Below are positions 1 to 7,346 of a stretch of 64,000 nt of DNA, one piece after another. This DNA is from an uncultured Pseudomonadales bacterium (GTDB taxonomy: Bacteria; Pseudomonadota; Gammaproteobacteria; Pseudomonadales; Cellvibrionaceae). The DNA lies in NCBI GenBank assembly GCA_947489425.1, contig CANLDL010000001.1, forward strand, positions 1 to 64,000, in the 5' to 3' direction. Both the position numbers and the translations under genes were made by a program. Under the pieces are notes generated by a model that did not search any database, was not told the DNA's origin, and worked only from the letters and a program-made list of their open reading frames with translations. The first letter of the stretch is position 1. Every line of letters starts with the position of its first letter.

Positions 1-354
1 AAGATACAATTTGCAAACGAAGTTCAAGAATTAGTAGGTCGTATAGATAAACCTAGTGATTGGTTGTTGGAGCTTATGTGGGGCGATGCTATAGAGAATA
101 TAGATGAGGGGGTATTCACATCAGAGCCAAAGGCTGTATTGAATTGCCTAAAACTAGCATTTAAGAAATACTCGTTAACCTCACAGCAGTTAAAATATAT
201 CTTGGAGAGTTACTTTCTATGTCAAGAGTACGGTGGGTTTGAAAGTTCAGATGAGGAACTTGATCAAATATATGAGCGATATCAGGCTCCAAAGCTTGAA
301 TTGGAAGAGCATGAATTATTAGGTGAAATTGAGAATTACATTAAATACGCATAA
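1..354 (+). CDS. Cassette protein of unknown function, 5' end cut by window
   Basis: The frame is open from base 1, and no start can be assigned because the gene runs in from the left. At least 117 residues are visible. The protein is soluble and acidic, with an N-terminal part resembling a helical bundle (KIQFANEVQELVGRIDKPSD) and a Glu-rich C-terminus. The stop codon lies inside the left box of the following attC, as is usual for cassette genes. No family is recognised. Confidence 0.7.
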   Translation, partial: KIQFANEVQELVGRIDKPSDWLLELMWGDAIENIDEGVFTSEPKAVLNCLKLAFKKYSLTSQQLKYILESYFLCQEYGGFESSDEELDQIYERYQAPKLELEEHELLGEIENYIKYA

Positions 355-432
355 AAAGTCAATCAACTACGCGCCTAACGGCGCTGGACAGCTTACGCGT
401 TGCTCCAGCTGCCAGTTATTGAGGTGTTAGCA
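349..432 (+). other. attC site 1 (family A, degenerate left box)
   Basis: The left box reads GCATAAA, where the sister sites have CATAAC, so the conserved AAC is lost. The right box GTTAGCA is at 426-432. The interior (CAATCAACTACGCGCC, then GCTTACGCGTTGCTCCAGCTGCC) is nearly the same as in sites 5, 9, 19 and 25. Confidence 0.8.
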
Positions 433-446
433 TACCCGAGGAGAGC

Positions 447-923
447 ATGAGCCTTATTTGGGAAGAAAGTAGGGGTATTAACCCTTTTGAAGCAGCCGTC
501 GGTGATAAGAGGCAATACTTAGTTTACATTGCCTTCGTTGATAGCAAATCGGATCCGGACATTAGGAGATCGATTGAGGAGTCACTTGAGAAAGCTATTT
601 CACTTATCCCTTACAATATTGAAGATGAATCTAGGTTTTTCTTATGTCACTGGGATGTTGTTTATTCGGTGATAACGATCGTCGTTTGTGATGAAGTAAG
701 AGAGAATGATTCACCAAACGTTGTGAAATGTAGCTTCAGGTCTCTAGATGAAGTAATGAGTTCTATTCAGCCAGAAGACAAATGGGAGAATGAAACTGAC
801 CAATACGCGAGAAAAGTGAAGTCTTGGATCAAGGATTATCTAGTGAATAATTCTCAATTTATGAGTTATTCATTAGTCGCAGGGTTCTATACTGAAGATC
901 GAGATGAATGCGAGATATTATAA
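447..923 (+). CDS. Cassette protein of unknown function (158 aa)
   Basis: The start ATG is preceded by AGGAG at 439-443, a good ribosome site that is rare among these cassettes. The product is soluble and acidic with no membrane segment or signal peptide. Residues 70-95 are hydrophobic beta-like (VVYSVITIVVCDE). The C-terminus is Glu/Asp-rich. The gene fills its cassette completely between attC sites 1 and 2. No family is recognised. Confidence 0.75.
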   Translation: MSLIWEESRGINPFEAAVGDKRQYLVYIAFVDSKSDPDIRRSIEESLEKAISLIPYNIEDESRFFLCHWDVVYSVITIVVCDEVRENDSPNVVKCSFRSLDEVMSSIQPEDKWENETDQYARKVKSWIKDYLVNNSQFMSYSLVAGFYTEDRDECEIL

Positions 924-924
924 A

Positions 925-1002
925 TGCTAACAAGGCAATCAAACACGCACGCATAGCGTGCTGGACTCGTCATATGGCTCGCCGTTTATTGCAGCGTTAA
1001 GT
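925..1002 (+). other. attC site 2
   Basis: Left box TGCTAAC at 925-931 directly follows the stop codon. The right box GTTAAGT is at 996-1002. The centre contains the hairpin-forming stretch CACGCACGCATAGCGTGCTGG. Confidence 0.85.
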
Positions 1003-1008
1003 GTACAT

Positions 1009-1344
1009 ATGAGACTTATTCACGCGAATGAAATAAAAGAAGCCTTGGGATATGCAAAAAATATTAGTCAGCCAGAAGACTTTGATATATGGACGCTAAC
1101 TTCATTTACATCGCTAGTCTATGGTTTTATAGAGCTTGCTAGAGTAGAAAAGTCAGAATTGAATAAATATCAGCTTGATTTTCTTTCTAATCAAGCTGAT
1201 ATAGACCTCATGGAAGATACTTTGAAAATAGCTTTAAATTGTAATTTTTTTGAAATTCTGGGTAGTCATAGTGGAATGGGGGAAGAAGAAAGAATGATTA
1301 AGCTAGAGAAAGAATTTAATGAAACACTTAACAAGCAAAGGTAG
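1009..1344 (+). CDS. Cassette protein of unknown function (111 aa)
   Basis: The open frame extends upstream to 958, but that part lies in attC site 2. The ATG at 1009, seven bases after the attC right box, is therefore chosen. The protein is a predicted soluble, mainly helical, acidic polypeptide. Its last residues (LNKQR) are encoded by the left arm of the next attC, whose box starts at 1326. No family is recognised. Confidence 0.65.
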   Translation: MRLIHANEIKEALGYAKNISQPEDFDIWTLTSFTSLVYGFIELARVEKSELNKYQLDFLSNQADIDLMEDTLKIALNCNFFEILGSHSGMGEEERMIKLEKEFNETLNKQR

Positions 1345-1398
1345 TCTCGCCCTACGGGCTGGATGCGCTAACGCGCGCCGCTGCTTTGGGCGTTATGT
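1326..1398 (+). other. attC site 3
   Basis: Left box ACTTAAC at 1326-1332 lies inside the 3' end of the preceding gene. The right box GTTATGT is at 1392-1398. The stem includes GCCCTACGGGC and GCGCTAACGCGCGC. Confidence 0.85.
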
Positions 1399-1405
1399 AT
1401 AAATC

Positions 1406-1903
1406 ATGAATATCGAGAAATTTTCGAACGGCTTCAAAAATTGGAGCGAATTAACTGAAACGGAAAAAGACTTCTTTTGTGGAGATGAATATTTACCTTT
1501 CTATAATAATCACGAAGAGCGAGTTTCAGTATTATATGGCCCAGATGCCAGGCAATTGATCGAGCAAGCCTTGTTTCAAATACCAGAATACAAAACTGGC
1601 GTTGTTTCAGGTAAGCGGGATGAAGACTACATTTTACTTGGCGATGTCTGGAGCAACAAAGGAAAAATACAGGACGTTAGACAGTGGCTTTATAGTAAAG
1701 GTGTTCCGTTTTCGACAATGGTATATTTGCTCTATGACAATCAAGTAGCGAAAGTTGATTGGAAGTTTCTTGTAACGTATTGGGATGCTTTAGCATGGAA
1801 TGTCGGTATGGCTATGGTCGCAACCGATTTAACTGGGAACTGGGCGTGTGAGTTTCATCATGAAGATGTCATTACTTTTTATAAATATACAGAAAATACA
1901 TAA
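1406..1903 (+). CDS. Cassette protein of unknown function (165 aa)
   Basis: The ATG lies seven bases after the attC right box, with no clear ribosome site. The product is soluble and rich in Trp, Tyr and Asp. A stretch at residues 75-105 (ILLGDVWSNKGKIQDVRQWL) is followed by a Trp-rich segment (KVDWKFLVTYWDALAW). No signal peptide or membrane helix is seen. The gene ends in the left box of attC site 4. No family is recognised. Confidence 0.75.
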   Translation: MNIEKFSNGFKNWSELTETEKDFFCGDEYLPFYNNHEERVSVLYGPDARQLIEQALFQIPEYKTGVVSGKRDEDYILLGDVWSNKGKIQDVRQWLYSKGVPFSTMVYLLYDNQVAKVDWKFLVTYWDALAWNVGMAMVATDLTGNWACEFHHEDVITFYKYTENT

Positions 1904-1981
1904 CAAGTTGCTGTTGTTCGCTGCTACGAGGCTAGGACAACCTACACTACGTTTCGGCTGCCCCAAAGCAAAGCGTTAAGC
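1898..1981 (+). other. attC site 4
   Basis: Left box ACATAAC at 1898-1904 overlaps the stop codon. The right box GTTAAGC is at 1975-1981. The interior shows GCTGCTACGAGGCTAGGAC and a GTTTCGGCTGCCCC arm. It does not belong to families A, B or C. Confidence 0.85.
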
Positions 1982-1994
1982 ATACGAGATAGTT

Positions 1995-2468
1995 ATGGAT
2001 TGGATTCAAAAGTTAAAATTATTGGCCAAGCACTTTGAGGGATACCCAAATATCCCAGAGCCGCCCTTTATGTTGGCGTTATACGTAATGATTGAAGATC
2101 CTTGGAACTTTACCGCAAACGAACTTAAATCTTGGGCATTCTCCGAGGAGAAAACTATTCCAGATCAAGACTGGGAGTTGTCAGTAGCTAATTCTGGTTA
2201 TGACTCTTTGGTGCTTGATCTTGCTCAAGATGAAAGCTGCCCTAGTAACAAATTTATGCTGGTTTGCCTGTATATGATGGTTGGTGATTTTTTACATTGC
2301 GAGCTTTCTGAGCCAAGAAAAAAAGAAATTATTACTCTTGCTAATAAAGCATTGGAGTCAAAAATTTCTGGTGTTTCTCAATGGGGTGAAAAAACTTTGA
2401 ATATAATGAAAAACACAAGCAGTTTTGTATATGATGAATGGTGCTGGTTGTCAGAAAATGACGTATAA
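1995..2468 (+). CDS. Cassette protein of unknown function (157 aa)
   Basis: The protein starts MDWIQKLKLLAKHFEGYP and is acidic, soluble and helical, with many Trp residues (DPWNF, KSWAF, DEWCWL). It may adopt a helical-repeat fold, but that is only a guess from composition. The start lies 14 bases after the attC right box and no strong ribosome site is visible. The stop is inside attC site 5. Confidence 0.75.
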   Translation: MDWIQKLKLLAKHFEGYPNIPEPPFMLALYVMIEDPWNFTANELKSWAFSEEKTIPDQDWELSVANSGYDSLVLDLAQDESCPSNKFMLVCLYMMVGDFLHCELSEPRKKEIITLANKALESKISGVSQWGEKTLNIMKNTSSFVYDEWCWLSENDV

Positions 2469-2536
2469 CAAGTCAATTAACTACGCGCCTATGGCGCCGG
2501 ATGCGCTAACGTGCACCGGTTATTGAGGCGTTATAT
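2463..2536 (+). other. attC site 5 (family A)
   Basis: Left box GTATAAC at 2463-2469, right box GTTATAT at 2530-2536. The start codon of the next cassette gene (GTG at 2511) is located inside this site. Confidence 0.88.
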
Positions 2537-2846
2537 TTTTTTAGCTCTAATACTTGTCAGTGGATGTAGTACAACAAACACTTTTTCTGGTACTGTTAGG
2601 GATACTAGGGGCAAGCCATTACAGGGAGTAAATGTTCAGCTTTGGCAAAATCAATGGATTCCGTTTTATTTACCTGAGCGCATAGCTGAAATCGAGACTG
2701 ATTCAAAGGGTCGCTATAATATTAAAATAAAAAAACGTGTATCCTTTATAGTCTATGAAGACTCGCCAATTACATTTAGTAAGTCTGTAAAGCCTAAAAG
2801 TAATACTAATAAGCACTATCATGAAATTGAAATTCCAAAAATATAA
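2511..2846 (+). CDS. Cassette lipoprotein with carboxypeptidase-regulatory-like domain
   Basis: The predicted protein has 111 residues. The N-terminus MHRLLRRYIFLALILVSGC is a complete lipoprotein signal peptide: an Arg-rich n-region, a hydrophobic core and the lipobox LVSGC with Cys19. The mature part (GTVRDTRGKPLQGVNVQL, then TDSKGRYNI) looks like a beta-sandwich of the CarboxypepD_reg-like type. The only plausible start is GTG 2511, inside the preceding attC: no ATG, GTG or TTG follows the attC end and still leaves a signal peptide. The first seven residues are therefore written by the recombination site of the neighbouring cassette. It is likely anchored in the outer membrane. Confidence 0.75.
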   Translation: MHRLLRRYIFLALILVSGCSTTNTFSGTVRDTRGKPLQGVNVQLWQNQWIPFYLPERIAEIETDSKGRYNIKIKKRVSFIVYEDSPITFSKSVKPKSNTNKHYHEIEIPKI

Positions 2847-2936
2847 CAAGGCTGTTAAATACGTTCCGGCCAAAAAGACGGCCTCCACCGGACTAGCTAC
2901 GCGCTGTTCCGCTATCCGTTTACAGTGGCGTTAAGT
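2841..2936 (+). other. attC site 6
   Basis: Left box ATATAAC at 2841-2847, right box GTTAAGT at 2930-2936. At 96 bp it carries an extra hairpin, GGCCAAAAAGACGGCC. Part of this interior resembles site 18. Confidence 0.85.
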
Positions 2937-2943
2937 ATCTTAT

Positions 2944-3243
2944 ATGAATGAGTATCTTTTAGTTTTAATATTGGTTTCTGAAATGGTATCAGTATTCTTA
3001 ATCTATAAGGTTTGGAAATCTAAAGAGTACTTAGTATTTAAAGTTATAGGTACGTTCTTGATATTTATCCCCTTTGTTGGTCCGCTATTTATTCTTTTTA
3101 TATTTGATATGCCATCATCTCAAAATAAAGCATTACAAAACAGAGGTGGAAGAGGTCATTACACACATAGTTGGATCAGTCAAAGAGGTCTTTGGAAAAG
3201 TATAGTTAAAGAGAAGAAAGCTGATAATGAAAAAGATACTTAA
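2944..3243 (+). CDS. Small cassette membrane protein (99 aa)
   Basis: Two hydrophobic segments, roughly residues 3-23 and 33-53, are joined by a short basic loop (KVWKSKEY). A polar, basic C-terminal tail of about 45 residues follows. This two-helix hairpin with a charged tail is likely an inner-membrane protein. The ATG is seven bases after the attC right box. No family is assigned, although the layout is like the phospholipase_D-nuclease N-terminal family (PLDc_N); the match is not strong enough to call. Confidence 0.7.
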   Translation: MNEYLLVLILVSEMVSVFLIYKVWKSKEYLVFKVIGTFLIFIPFVGPLFILFIFDMPSSQNKALQNRGGRGHYTHSWISQRGLWKSIVKEKKADNEKDT

Positions 3244-3318
3244 CAAGCACATCAAAAATCGCTTCACTACGTTGCGCTGGACGTCGCTGACGCTCCGCCT
3301 TTTATGTGGGCGTTAACT
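3238..3318 (+). other. attC site 7 (family C)
   Basis: Left box ACTTAAC at 3238-3244, right box GTTAACT at 3312-3318. The interior ACAAGCACATCAAAAATCG and CTTTTATGTGGGC recur in sites 18, 22, 27 and 28. Confidence 0.88.
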
Positions 3319-3326
3319 TCTTAATT

Positions 3327-3683
3327 ATGCATCTAATTAAAAATTACATTATTATTACACTTATTGTTTTAGCTACGTTAAATTCTTTGGTTGAAATAAT
3401 AGTGAACCTAAAAGAAGAGGTTGTTTCTGACCAAGCTAATTTTCTTTGGGCGCTTATATTTTTGGTGCTGATATCTATGTGGGCACAAAGAGATGCGTTA
3501 GATTCAAAAAAACAATACCCATTTGAATATGGTTATTTAATTTATATACTATGGCCTATTCTTTTGCCTTATCATCTAATTAGTACTAGAGGTATAGACG
3601 GAGCAATACAATTTTTAGGGTTGGTATTACTTTACCTTATGCCTTTTTTATCAGGCTTAATTACATATGTTTATTTCGTCTAA
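3327..3683 (+). CDS. Cassette membrane protein of unknown function (118 aa)
   Basis: The frame is open from a GTG at 3306 inside attC site 7, but the ATG at 3327 is the first start outside it. Hydrophobic segments lie near residues 5-25, 40-55, 70-88 and 95-115, so three to four membrane helices are likely. The short loops carry charged residues (NLKEEVVSDQ, AQRDALDSKKQ). No family is recognised. Confidence 0.7.
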   Translation: MHLIKNYIIITLIVLATLNSLVEIIVNLKEEVVSDQANFLWALIFLVLISMWAQRDALDSKKQYPFEYGYLIYILWPILLPYHLISTRGIDGAIQFLGLVLLYLMPFLSGLITYVYFV

Positions 3684-3686
3684 AAA

Positions 3687-3776
3687 AGTTAACAAGTGTG
3701 TTATGTTCGCACGCAAAAATATGCGTGCTGGACGGCTTACGCGCTGCTTCAGCCGCCTCATACACAGGCGTTATGC
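3687..3776 (+). other. attC site 8 (family B)
   Basis: Left box AGTTAAC at 3687-3693, right box GTTATGC at 3770-3776. The interior GTTCGCACGCAAAAATATGC and CATACACAGGC recurs in sites 13, 16 and 26. Confidence 0.88.
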
Positions 3777-3799
3777 AAAGTAAGCACTAAGGACAGAAT

Positions 3800-4219
3800 A
3801 TGAAGAAAATTGTTCTAATCATCACAATGCTGGTATCGATTAATTCTCATGGTGATATACAAGTTGACTGCGATAAAGAAGAAATGAAACGATGGGAGGT
3901 ATTCCATTGCGAACGTGAAACGAATGCTGATTTAAAGCAAAAGTATCTACAAAGATACAACGAATTAGTAGAACAGATTACAGCAAGGAAAAATGAAATT
4001 GACATAATTGGATGGGGAGTGTCATCCGAATTTGCAATCAACAATATCAAGAAGTCCCATGAACTTTGGGAGCAAGTAATATCAATTGATTGCGGCTTGT
4101 ACGCCCGTTCGCCTAGAAATGCGGGCAGTAAAAACCCCGAAGAACAAGACTGTGAGACAGATAGTTATAAGATAAGGCTTGGACAGCTAAATAAAATTGC
4201 TGAATACTGGCTTCAATAA
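3800..4219 (+). CDS. Secreted cassette protein with paired cysteines (139 aa)
   Basis: A signal peptide occupies roughly residues 1-18 (MKKIVLIITMLVSINSHG). The mature protein has four Cys, in two well-separated pairs (CDK...HCE near the N-terminus, DCG...DCE near the C-terminus). This suggests a disulfide-bonded periplasmic protein. The Cys and Tyr/Gln-rich helical pattern is loosely like the DUF1311/LprI lysozyme-inhibitor group, which I offer only as a possibility. An AGGAC motif lies shortly before the ATG. Confidence 0.7.
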   Translation: MKKIVLIITMLVSINSHGDIQVDCDKEEMKRWEVFHCERETNADLKQKYLQRYNELVEQITARKNEIDIIGWGVSSEFAINNIKKSHELWEQVISIDCGLYARSPRNAGSKNPEEQDCETDSYKIRLGQLNKIAEYWLQ

Positions 4220-4221
4220 AT

Positions 4222-4305
4222 GCATAACAAATCAGTTAACTTCGCTCCTAACGTCGCTGGACAGCTTACGCGTTGCTTCGGCTGCCCGTTACTGAGGCGT
4301 TAGGT
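4222..4305 (+). other. attC site 9 (family A)
   Basis: Left box GCATAAC at 4222-4228, right box GTTAGGT at 4299-4305. Its interior is almost identical to site 19. Confidence 0.9.
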
Positions 4306-4379
4306 GGCAATACTAGCTTAGACGAGTCAAGCTTATAGATATAAAAGAAATATTAAATTCTGTTGATGAAATTCTTCAA

Positions 4380-4730
4380 ATGAATAGTGGCGTTGTAATA
4401 TATGACTCCTCAGCAGATGAAAACGGCTTCAAGATTAACTTTAAAGTTTCTGACTCATTATCAAGGCTCATATTAGTTCATGTTGCTGAAGCTGCTAACA
4501 TCCAACTAGATATATGTGCATGTTTTGGTGTCTGTTCATCTGAAGCGCAAAATGATCCAGACAGTGCAATAATGTATTGTTACAATTGTTCACAAGCTAC
4601 AGATGTTCTAGATAAATTATGCTGGTTGGGTGCCCATCTAGTTTGGAAAATGCATAAAGTTAAAGTTTTAAACAGGGCGCAAGAGAAACAATATTGTAAT
4701 TTATTTGGTGCCGTAAGCCGCAGCACCTAA
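4380..4730 (+). CDS. Cassette protein of unknown function, start uncertain (116 aa)
   Basis: The first normal start codon is ATG 4380. The frame remains open upstream to 4317 with protein-like coding (LIDIKEILNSVDEILQ) but no ATG, GTG or TTG. An ATA at 4335 sits where a start might once have been. The protein is soluble with an unusual Cys-rich middle (CACFGVCSS, then YCYNCSQ), which could bind a metal. The stop is inside attC site 10. No family is recognised. Confidence 0.65.
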   Translation: MNSGVVIYDSSADENGFKINFKVSDSLSRLILVHVAEAANIQLDICACFGVCSSEAQNDPDSAIMYCYNCSQATDVLDKLCWLGAHLVWKMHKVKVLNRAQEKQYCNLFGAVSRST

Positions 4731-4855
4731 CAAGGCAATCTAGCTCGCCCCAGCAAGCTGGGGCTGGACAAATTTTCCGTTGGCTTTATTGTGCATTAAC
4801 GCTACGCTAGCACAAACAGTCAACTCCAAATTTGCCGCTAATTGCGGCGTTATAT
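4725..4855 (+). other. attC site 10 (long, 131 bp)
   Basis: Left box ACCTAAC at 4725-4731 fits RYYYAAC perfectly; right box GTTATAT at 4849-4855. The extra length holds two further hairpins, CCCCAGCAAGCTGGGG and GTGC...GCAC near 4782-4813. The right arm (CAACTCCAAATTTGCCGC) differs from the other sites of this array and resembles the minus-strand cluster at 33,400. Confidence 0.85.
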
Positions 4856-4868
4856 TTCTAGGTGAAAC

Positions 4869-5198
4869 ATGGAAGCTCAGAGTTTTGAATTAGGATTGTC
4901 AGATGCTATTGCAATAGTTTGCGCTATCGTTGCATTTCTATCGGCATATTATGCAAGACACACCATTAATGAAGCTAAAAAAGCCAATGAATTATCTAGA
5001 ATGAATGCTCTTTTATCTTTCAGAAAACATTACTTAGAATTAATGGAGCACCAAACTAAAATGGCTGAGGTGTTAAAAACTAGTGAAAGCGGTATGCAAG
5101 CTGTTCGAGAAAAGTACGCTGACCTAGATAGTAAGCTTAAAGAAATACACAAAGAATTAGAGCCTTACCACAGTAAAGTGGTGGCAAACGAAATATAA
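4869..5198 (+). CDS. Cassette protein: one membrane helix plus coiled coil (109 aa)
   Basis: A hydrophobic helix spans about residues 10-28 (DAIAIVCAIVAFLSAYYA). A long, charged, helical region follows from residue 32 to 104 with heptad-like Leu spacing, likely a coiled coil. AGGTGA lies just before the ATG. The layout suggests a single-pass inner-membrane protein with a cytoplasmic coiled coil. No enzymatic motif is seen. Confidence 0.75.
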   Translation: MEAQSFELGLSDAIAIVCAIVAFLSAYYARHTINEAKKANELSRMNALLSFRKHYLELMEHQTKMAEVLKTSESGMQAVREKYADLDSKLKEIHKELEPYHSKVVANEI

Positions 5199-5267
5199 CA
5201 AGTTAAATCAGTTCGCAGCTAAGGCTGCCGGACTCACTAACGTTCGCCGCTGTTTAAAGCGTTATAC
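5193..5267 (+). other. attC site 11
   Basis: Left box ATATAAC at 5193-5199, right box GTTATAC at 5261-5267. The central arms are CGCAGCTAAGGCTGCCGG and CGTTCGCCGCTG. Confidence 0.87.
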
Positions 5268-5282
5268 AAAAAGGAGTAATAC

Positions 5283-5855
5283 ATGAGTGCTCAGGAATTT
5301 GCAGCTCAATTAAAACAGACTATACAAGACATTAAAGATAATGGAACGGCTGCAATTTATTGTGACAATCTTATTTCCTATTTAGACGATATATCAAAAT
5401 CGCCATCTCAGCCACTTTCAGATGCTGACCTAGAACGTTATAAAGCCGACTTGCAACTACATATAGAACAAAGCAAAAGTGATCATGCATCACAGCTTGA
5501 AATGTTTCGAGCGATAATTTTGGCTGGTCAAAATGCAATTAGGTCTTCTTTCTTGCTCAACGGTGGAGCATCCATAGCTTTGCTGGCTTTTATTGGTCAT
5601 TTAGCTAGGATATCACCTGATAAAGTTATTACATTTGTGGATGCGTTAATTCCATTTACATTAGGTGTGTTAGTTATCACGATTACATCTGGCTGCACTT
5701 ATCTGAGTCAATGGTTATATGATGAAGAGACTGAAAAATCTCAAAAGTGGGGTTTTCGTTTTAATTTGGTAAGTATAATTCTAGGTATATCATCTTATTT
5801 CATGTTTGTATGGGGTATTTGGTGTGCTTACTCATCCTTCAAGGTTTTCGTATAA
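5283..5855 (+). CDS. Cassette membrane protein of unknown function (190 aa)
   Basis: AAGGAG lies at a good distance before ATG 5283. The first 90 residues are soluble and helical. Three membrane segments follow, near residues 93-112, 120-140 and 160-185. A conserved-looking loop (LYDEETEKSQKWGFRFN) separates the second and third helix. It may be a membrane sensor or anchor, but no family is recognised. The stop lies in attC site 12. Confidence 0.78.
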   Translation: MSAQEFAAQLKQTIQDIKDNGTAAIYCDNLISYLDDISKSPSQPLSDADLERYKADLQLHIEQSKSDHASQLEMFRAIILAGQNAIRSSFLLNGGASIALLAFIGHLARISPDKVITFVDALIPFTLGVLVITITSGCTYLSQWLYDEETEKSQKWGFRFNLVSIILGISSYFMFVWGIWCAYSSFKVFV

Positions 5856-5939
5856 CAAATGTGTCATGGTCGCTGCTATCGCAGCTAGGACTGGCATTAC
5901 GCTGGCGCTTAATGCCAGCCCCATACACAGGCGTTATAC
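5850..5939 (+). other. attC site 12
   Basis: Left box GTATAAC at 5850-5856, right box GTTATAC at 5933-5939. The right end (CCATACACAGGCGTTA) is shared with family B, whereas the left arm (GTCGCTGCTATCGCAGCTAGGAC) is closer to site 4. Confidence 0.87.
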
Positions 5940-5950
5940 GGAATAGAGCT

Positions 5951-6352
5951 ATGGAAGAAAAGTTAGCTAAGTGGTCAACATCATTAATTGGTGGCTCAAT
6001 GATTGTGCCTGTGCTTGCATTCTTACTTATCCTTGGCTTACCTACACTTCTAGCCGGAGACATCAACCCTATAACTAATCCTTTTATGCTTGTCATATTA
6101 GCAGTCGCAATATTATATTTTTTTTCTATATATCTATTAGTTTCTCTTCCGGGAAAACCAGTTAAGAGAAGAGCTATTTCATGGTGTTTTTCCATCATAT
6201 TTCATGCGTCTTTATTAATTAGCTTGTATGCATTCAGTAAATGGAATTCGGTAATTTTTATAATTGGTTTTTTTGAGACTCTTATTTTAATTTGTAGTGT
6301 TATAGGTTTATGCGTATTGTTTTATAATCACAGAAAAAACAATTCCGTATGA
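5951..6352 (+). CDS. Cassette membrane protein of unknown function (133 aa)
   Basis: The open frame reaches back to 5810 through attC site 12 and into the previous gene, so ATG 5951 is chosen as the first start outside the site. Four hydrophobic segments (about residues 12-32, 42-65, 75-95 and 100-122) fill almost the whole protein, with short basic loops (GKPVKRRA, NHRKNN). No family is recognised. Confidence 0.72.
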   Translation: MEEKLAKWSTSLIGGSMIVPVLAFLLILGLPTLLAGDINPITNPFMLVILAVAILYFFSIYLLVSLPGKPVKRRAISWCFSIIFHASLLISLYAFSKWNSVIFIIGFFETLILICSVIGLCVLFYNHRKNNSV

Positions 6353-6436
6353 TAAGTGTGTCATATTCGCACGCAAAAACACGCGTGCTGGACGGCTTCC
6401 GCGTTGCTCCAGCTGCCCCATACACAGGCGTTAAGT
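6347..6436 (+). other. attC site 13 (family B, degenerate left box)
   Basis: The left box reads GTATGAT instead of GTATAAC, so the conserved AAC is gone. The right box GTTAAGT at 6430-6436 and the whole interior are family B. The loss should weaken recombination at this end. Confidence 0.8.
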
Positions 6437-6456
6437 GCCCTGAGTGATCTAGGAAT

Positions 6457-6771
6457 ATGCTTATTACTAAAGAAGAATTCATTAAAATGATCTGGGGTAT
6501 TTCCAGTCATGACCAAAAGGTCCTGGAATGGAATGCTGAATTTGTCAGCAACGACGGACTTGTGTGCTTAAAGGAAGAGCAGCCAATTGCTAGTAAAATC
6601 GGCATGTTGTTCAGTGAAATTAATAGAGAGCTTCACAAAGATAACACTATCCGTGCAATAGACATTGCTGATATTCTCATAGAGAACACCGTTCCAGCTA
6701 AATTGCTTGGTACAAAAGTTGAACCTATAATCTATCGAGCTCAGAAATTGCTAAATGAATTATCAAACTAG
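6457..6771 (+). CDS. Cassette protein of unknown function (104 aa)
   Basis: A soluble, mixed-charge protein that is probably mostly helical (KEEFIKMIWGIS, then NRELHKDNTIRAIDIADILIE). No signal peptide, membrane helix or recognisable motif is present. The start is 20 bases after the attC right box. Confidence 0.7.
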   Translation: MLITKEEFIKMIWGISSHDQKVLEWNAEFVSNDGLVCLKEEQPIASKIGMLFSEINRELHKDNTIRAIDIADILIENTVPAKLLGTKVEPIIYRAQKLLNELSN

Positions 6772-6777
6772 ACCAGC

Positions 6778-6875
6778 ATTTAACAAGTCAAAGCACGCGG
6801 ACTTGGCAAAACTGTCCCCTTTTTTGCTCCAAAAAAGTCGCCAACTTCACCAAGCCGCTGTTTGAGGCGTTGGAG
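6778..6875 (+). other. attC site 14
   Basis: Left box ATTTAAC at 6778-6784 fits the consensus. The right box GTTGGAG is at 6869-6875. The interior is unlike the named families (GCGGACTTGGCAAAACTG and CCAACTTCACCAAGCCGC). Confidence 0.85.
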
Positions 6876-6881
6876 CTTAAA

Positions 6882-7346
6882 ATGAAATTTTGGTCAATAA
6901 TTAAAGTTGTATTACTTATTTTTGCTTCTGTTGTGTCTATTTTTGACACTTCATATGTTGAATCTGAAAGTATAATCGGTTGGGAGCCAGTTATTATCGG
7001 CCTTTTACTTTTTCCAATTATAGTAATTATTGGATTATTTGTATTAGTAGTTATTTTCAGGCGAAGATTAGACTTTGAACAACCAAATTGGTTATCTAAC
7101 CCTCTAAATTTCTCTCACCCAGAACACTTTTTTCATTTGGCTGGTGTAATTATGTTAACTAGCGGAGTATGTGGAATGCTAGCGACTTACTTCAGATTAG
7201 GAGAATTAGGGCCAATTTCGTTTGTTCCAATAACTATGGGGATAGGAATGATGGTTGGAATCTGGCTTTTAAAAATAGTTTATATAATGCAGTCAAAAAG
7301 CTCTAACAAGTCAAATCAGCAAGGGCCTTCGGCCGGGACGCGCTAA
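6882..7346 (+). CDS. Cassette membrane protein with attC-encoded C-terminus (154 aa)
   Basis: ATG 6882 follows the attC right box; a TTG at 6870 inside the box is rejected. Hydrophobic segments lie near residues 5-20, 36-60, 88-105 and 115-138, giving three or four membrane helices. The frame does not stop at the cassette end. It runs through most of attC site 15, so the last 15 residues (SSNKSNQQGPSAGTR) come from the recombination site. No family is recognised. Confidence 0.72.
   Translation: MKFWSIIKVVLLIFASVVSIFDTSYVESESIIGWEPVIIGLLLFPIIVIIGLFVLVVIFRRRLDFEQPNWLSNPLNFSHPEHFFHLAGVIMLTSGVCGMLATYFRLGELGPISFVPITMGIGMMVGIWLLKIVYIMQSKSSNKSNQQGPSAGTR

Noticed and set aside
5810..5950. Longer start for the cassette gene ending at 6352
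   Set aside because: The extension crosses attC site 12 and overlaps the previous gene; ATG 5951 is the first start outside.
5839..6198. Minus-strand open frames within cassettes
   Set aside because: They lie opposite hydrophobic or AT-rich genes, start inside attC sites and show no protein-like composition.
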